Part shown: positions 6,795 to 7,709 of the stretch, piece by piece
How positions within the stretch are numbered: the stretch's first letter is position 1
Layout: each line of letters opens with the position of its first letter
Source: Halococcaceae archaeon
GTDB taxonomy: Archaea; Halobacteriota; Halobacteria; Halobacteriales; Halalkalicoccaceae
NCBI GenBank assembly: GCA_007129135.1
Contig: SKWB01000317.1
Span: 1-7,709 of the forward strand
DNA length: 7,709 bases
Direction of reading: 5' to 3'
Translations under genes and position numbers: made by a program
The notes under the pieces: generated by a model
The model's database searches: none
Told to the model about the DNA's origin: nothing
The model's input: only the letters and a program-made list of their open reading frames with translations

Positions 6795-7709
6795 TCAGAG
6801 ACACTCCGCTGCCCGTCTGCCCGCCGTCGCCGCCGTCGCGAGCGAGACGCCGCTCGCGGACTTCTCCTTCGCCGAATCGTAGCCGCCACAGACCCCACCG
6901 ACCGCCCGCAGGTTCTCGAACTCCGGCTCCCCCCGCTCGTCGAGCGGTCGACACTCCCCGTCGATCCGCAGCCCGAAGCGGGCGTACGGCTGGTCGTCGA
7001 ACACCGCCTCGCTGAACCAGTCGTATCGGTCCTCGGGGTGGGGGACGTAGCAGTCGAAGACGGGTTCGCGAACCCCCCCTCGTGAGGACCGAATCCCCTT
7101 CCCGACGAGCCCACCGGTCGCGAGGATCACCTGCTCGGCTCCGTACGGCACTTCCCGGTGGACCCGGTTCACCGTCACCGTCTCGACCCGCGCTCCTCCC
7201 TCGTAGCCGACGACCGGGTTTCCGGACTCGACTCTCACCCCTTCCTCGTGGAGGGCGGCCTCCAGGGCGTCCTCCAGACGGAGTCCGGGGAGGCTCGGCG
7301 GGCCCATCGGCACCTCGAACACCTCGGCACCCAACCGATCGGCGAGCTCTTCTCTCACCTCGTCGCCGAGTTCGTCGCCGAGCAGCGCCGGGAAGCCGAC
7401 GCGTTCGGCCCCGTCGAGCTGGTCGGCGACCCGGTCCGCCAGCGCCGCTCTCGTTCCGCGCGTCCGTCCCTCGACCCGGACCGCGCGGTCCTCGTCGAGG
7501 GCACTCGCCATCCGGGTCACCCGGGCGTCGGCGCGGAACTCGCCGGGGAACGACAGCGTGACGCCCGCCACCGCGAACGGGACGCCCGCGGCCTCCAGGT
7601 GGTCGGCCGCGAGCGGGGCGTCGAAGTCGGTGATCGTCTCGAAGCCGACGAGCAGCGTCCGCTCCGAAGCGCTCGCGAGGCCGGGCGCCGTCGCGACCGG
7701 ATACCTCGC
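6795..7709 (-). CDS. glpB: GlpB, glycerol-3-phosphate dehydrogenase subunit B (N-terminus beyond window edge)
   Basis: The visible part is 304 residues plus stop. The frame stays open from the right edge and begins ARYPVATAPG, so the N-terminal FAD-binding Rossmann segment and start codon are outside the window. GlpB pairs with the catalytic subunit GlpA and the iron-sulfur subunit GlpC. Supporting sequence includes GVTLSFPGEF and AADHLEAAGV near the left of the fragment. Further on are the flavoprotein strand VILATGGLVGKGI, then FDCYVPHPEDRYDWF, and a C-terminal FAD-binding stretch NLRAVGGVCGGYDSAKEKS followed by SGVSLATAATAGRRAAECL at the very end. Haloarchaeal GlpB is about 420 residues, so roughly 100-120 residues are missing. 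A GTG at 7571 lies inside the gene and is not the start. The TGA at 6797-6795 is separated by one base from the glpC ATG, so translation of the two is probably coupled. Confidence 0.94.
   Translation of the reverse strand, partial: ARYPVATAPGLASASERTLLVGFETITDFDAPLAADHLEAAGVPFAVAGVTLSFPGEFRADARVTRMASALDEDRAVRVEGRTRGTRAALADRVADQLDGAERVGFPALLGDELGDEVREELADRLGAEVFEVPMGPPSLPGLRLEDALEAALHEEGVRVESGNPVVGYEGGARVETVTVNRVHREVPYGAEQVILATGGLVGKGIRSSRGGVREPVFDCYVPHPEDRYDWFSEAVFDDQPYARFGLRIDGECRPLDERGEPEFENLRAVGGVCGGYDSAKEKSASGVSLATAATAGRRAAECL
6804..6807 (-). promoter_or_regulatory. Possible Shine-Dalgarno of glpC inside the glpB 3' end
   Basis: On the minus strand GGAG lies within the last codons of glpB, ten bases upstream of the glpC ATG. 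Internal operon genes in haloarchaea sometimes use such sites. It supports the chosen glpC start, although termination-reinitiation at TGATATG could serve equally well. Confidence 0.4.

Noticed and set aside
4137..7015. Long open frames opposite glpC, glpB and the Cdc6-like gene on both strands.
   Set aside because: They are low-complexity Arg/Pro/Gly translations that cross gene boundaries. The sense frames carry recognisable iron-sulfur, FAD and AAA+ motifs.
6794..7114. Upstream extension of the glpC frame by about 107 codons.
   Set aside because: It overlaps glpB, whose C-terminal FAD motif is clear. The extension is Arg/Ser-rich noise, and the ATG at 6793 sits one base after the glpB stop.

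Overview
The window is very GC-rich, and its proteins are loaded with Asp and Glu. Genes start directly at or very near predicted transcription starts, about 26-28 bases downstream of TATA-like elements. Together with an archaeal oligosaccharyltransferase (AglB), an Orc1/Cdc6-type ATPase and an archaeal-type anaerobic glycerol-3-phosphate dehydrogenase operon, this points to a haloarchaeon (class Halobacteria). Species cannot be named from the sequence alone.

Layout: (1) 1-376, minus strand, the N-terminal 125 residues of a family-2 glycosyltransferase resembling AglG, cut by the left edge. (2) 377-514, a divergent intergenic region with one basal promoter facing each way. (3) 515-3304, plus strand, full-length aglB. 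(4) 3350-4279, plus strand, a DUF368 membrane protein, the family that includes the bacterial polyprenyl-phosphate translocase PopT. (5) 4323-5465, plus strand, a diverged Orc1/Cdc6-like AAA+ ATPase with a C-terminal winged helix. (6) 5438-6793, minus strand, glpC, whose 3' end overlaps the ATPase gene tail-to-tail by 28 bases. (7) 6795-7709, minus strand, glpB, which runs off the right edge and lies one base upstream of glpC. There is no gene-free stretch over 300 bases, and I saw no tRNA, rRNA, insertion sequence, CRISPR array or replication-origin repeats.

How the genes fit together: the left half is a protein N-glycosylation locus. The glycosyltransferase would help build the glycan on dolichyl phosphate, and AglB transfers it to Asn sequons outside the cell. 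That step leaves the lipid carrier with its phosphate on the outer leaflet. The DUF368 protein directly downstream of aglB is a natural candidate for returning that carrier across the membrane, and this is the most interesting hypothesis in the window. The right half is the anaerobic-type GlpABC system, which oxidises glycerol-3-phosphate and passes electrons towards the quinone pool; glpA is presumably beyond the right edge. The Orc1/Cdc6-like ATPase sits between the two modules. Its altered Walker B and sensor 2 positions make a role as a standard origin initiator doubtful.
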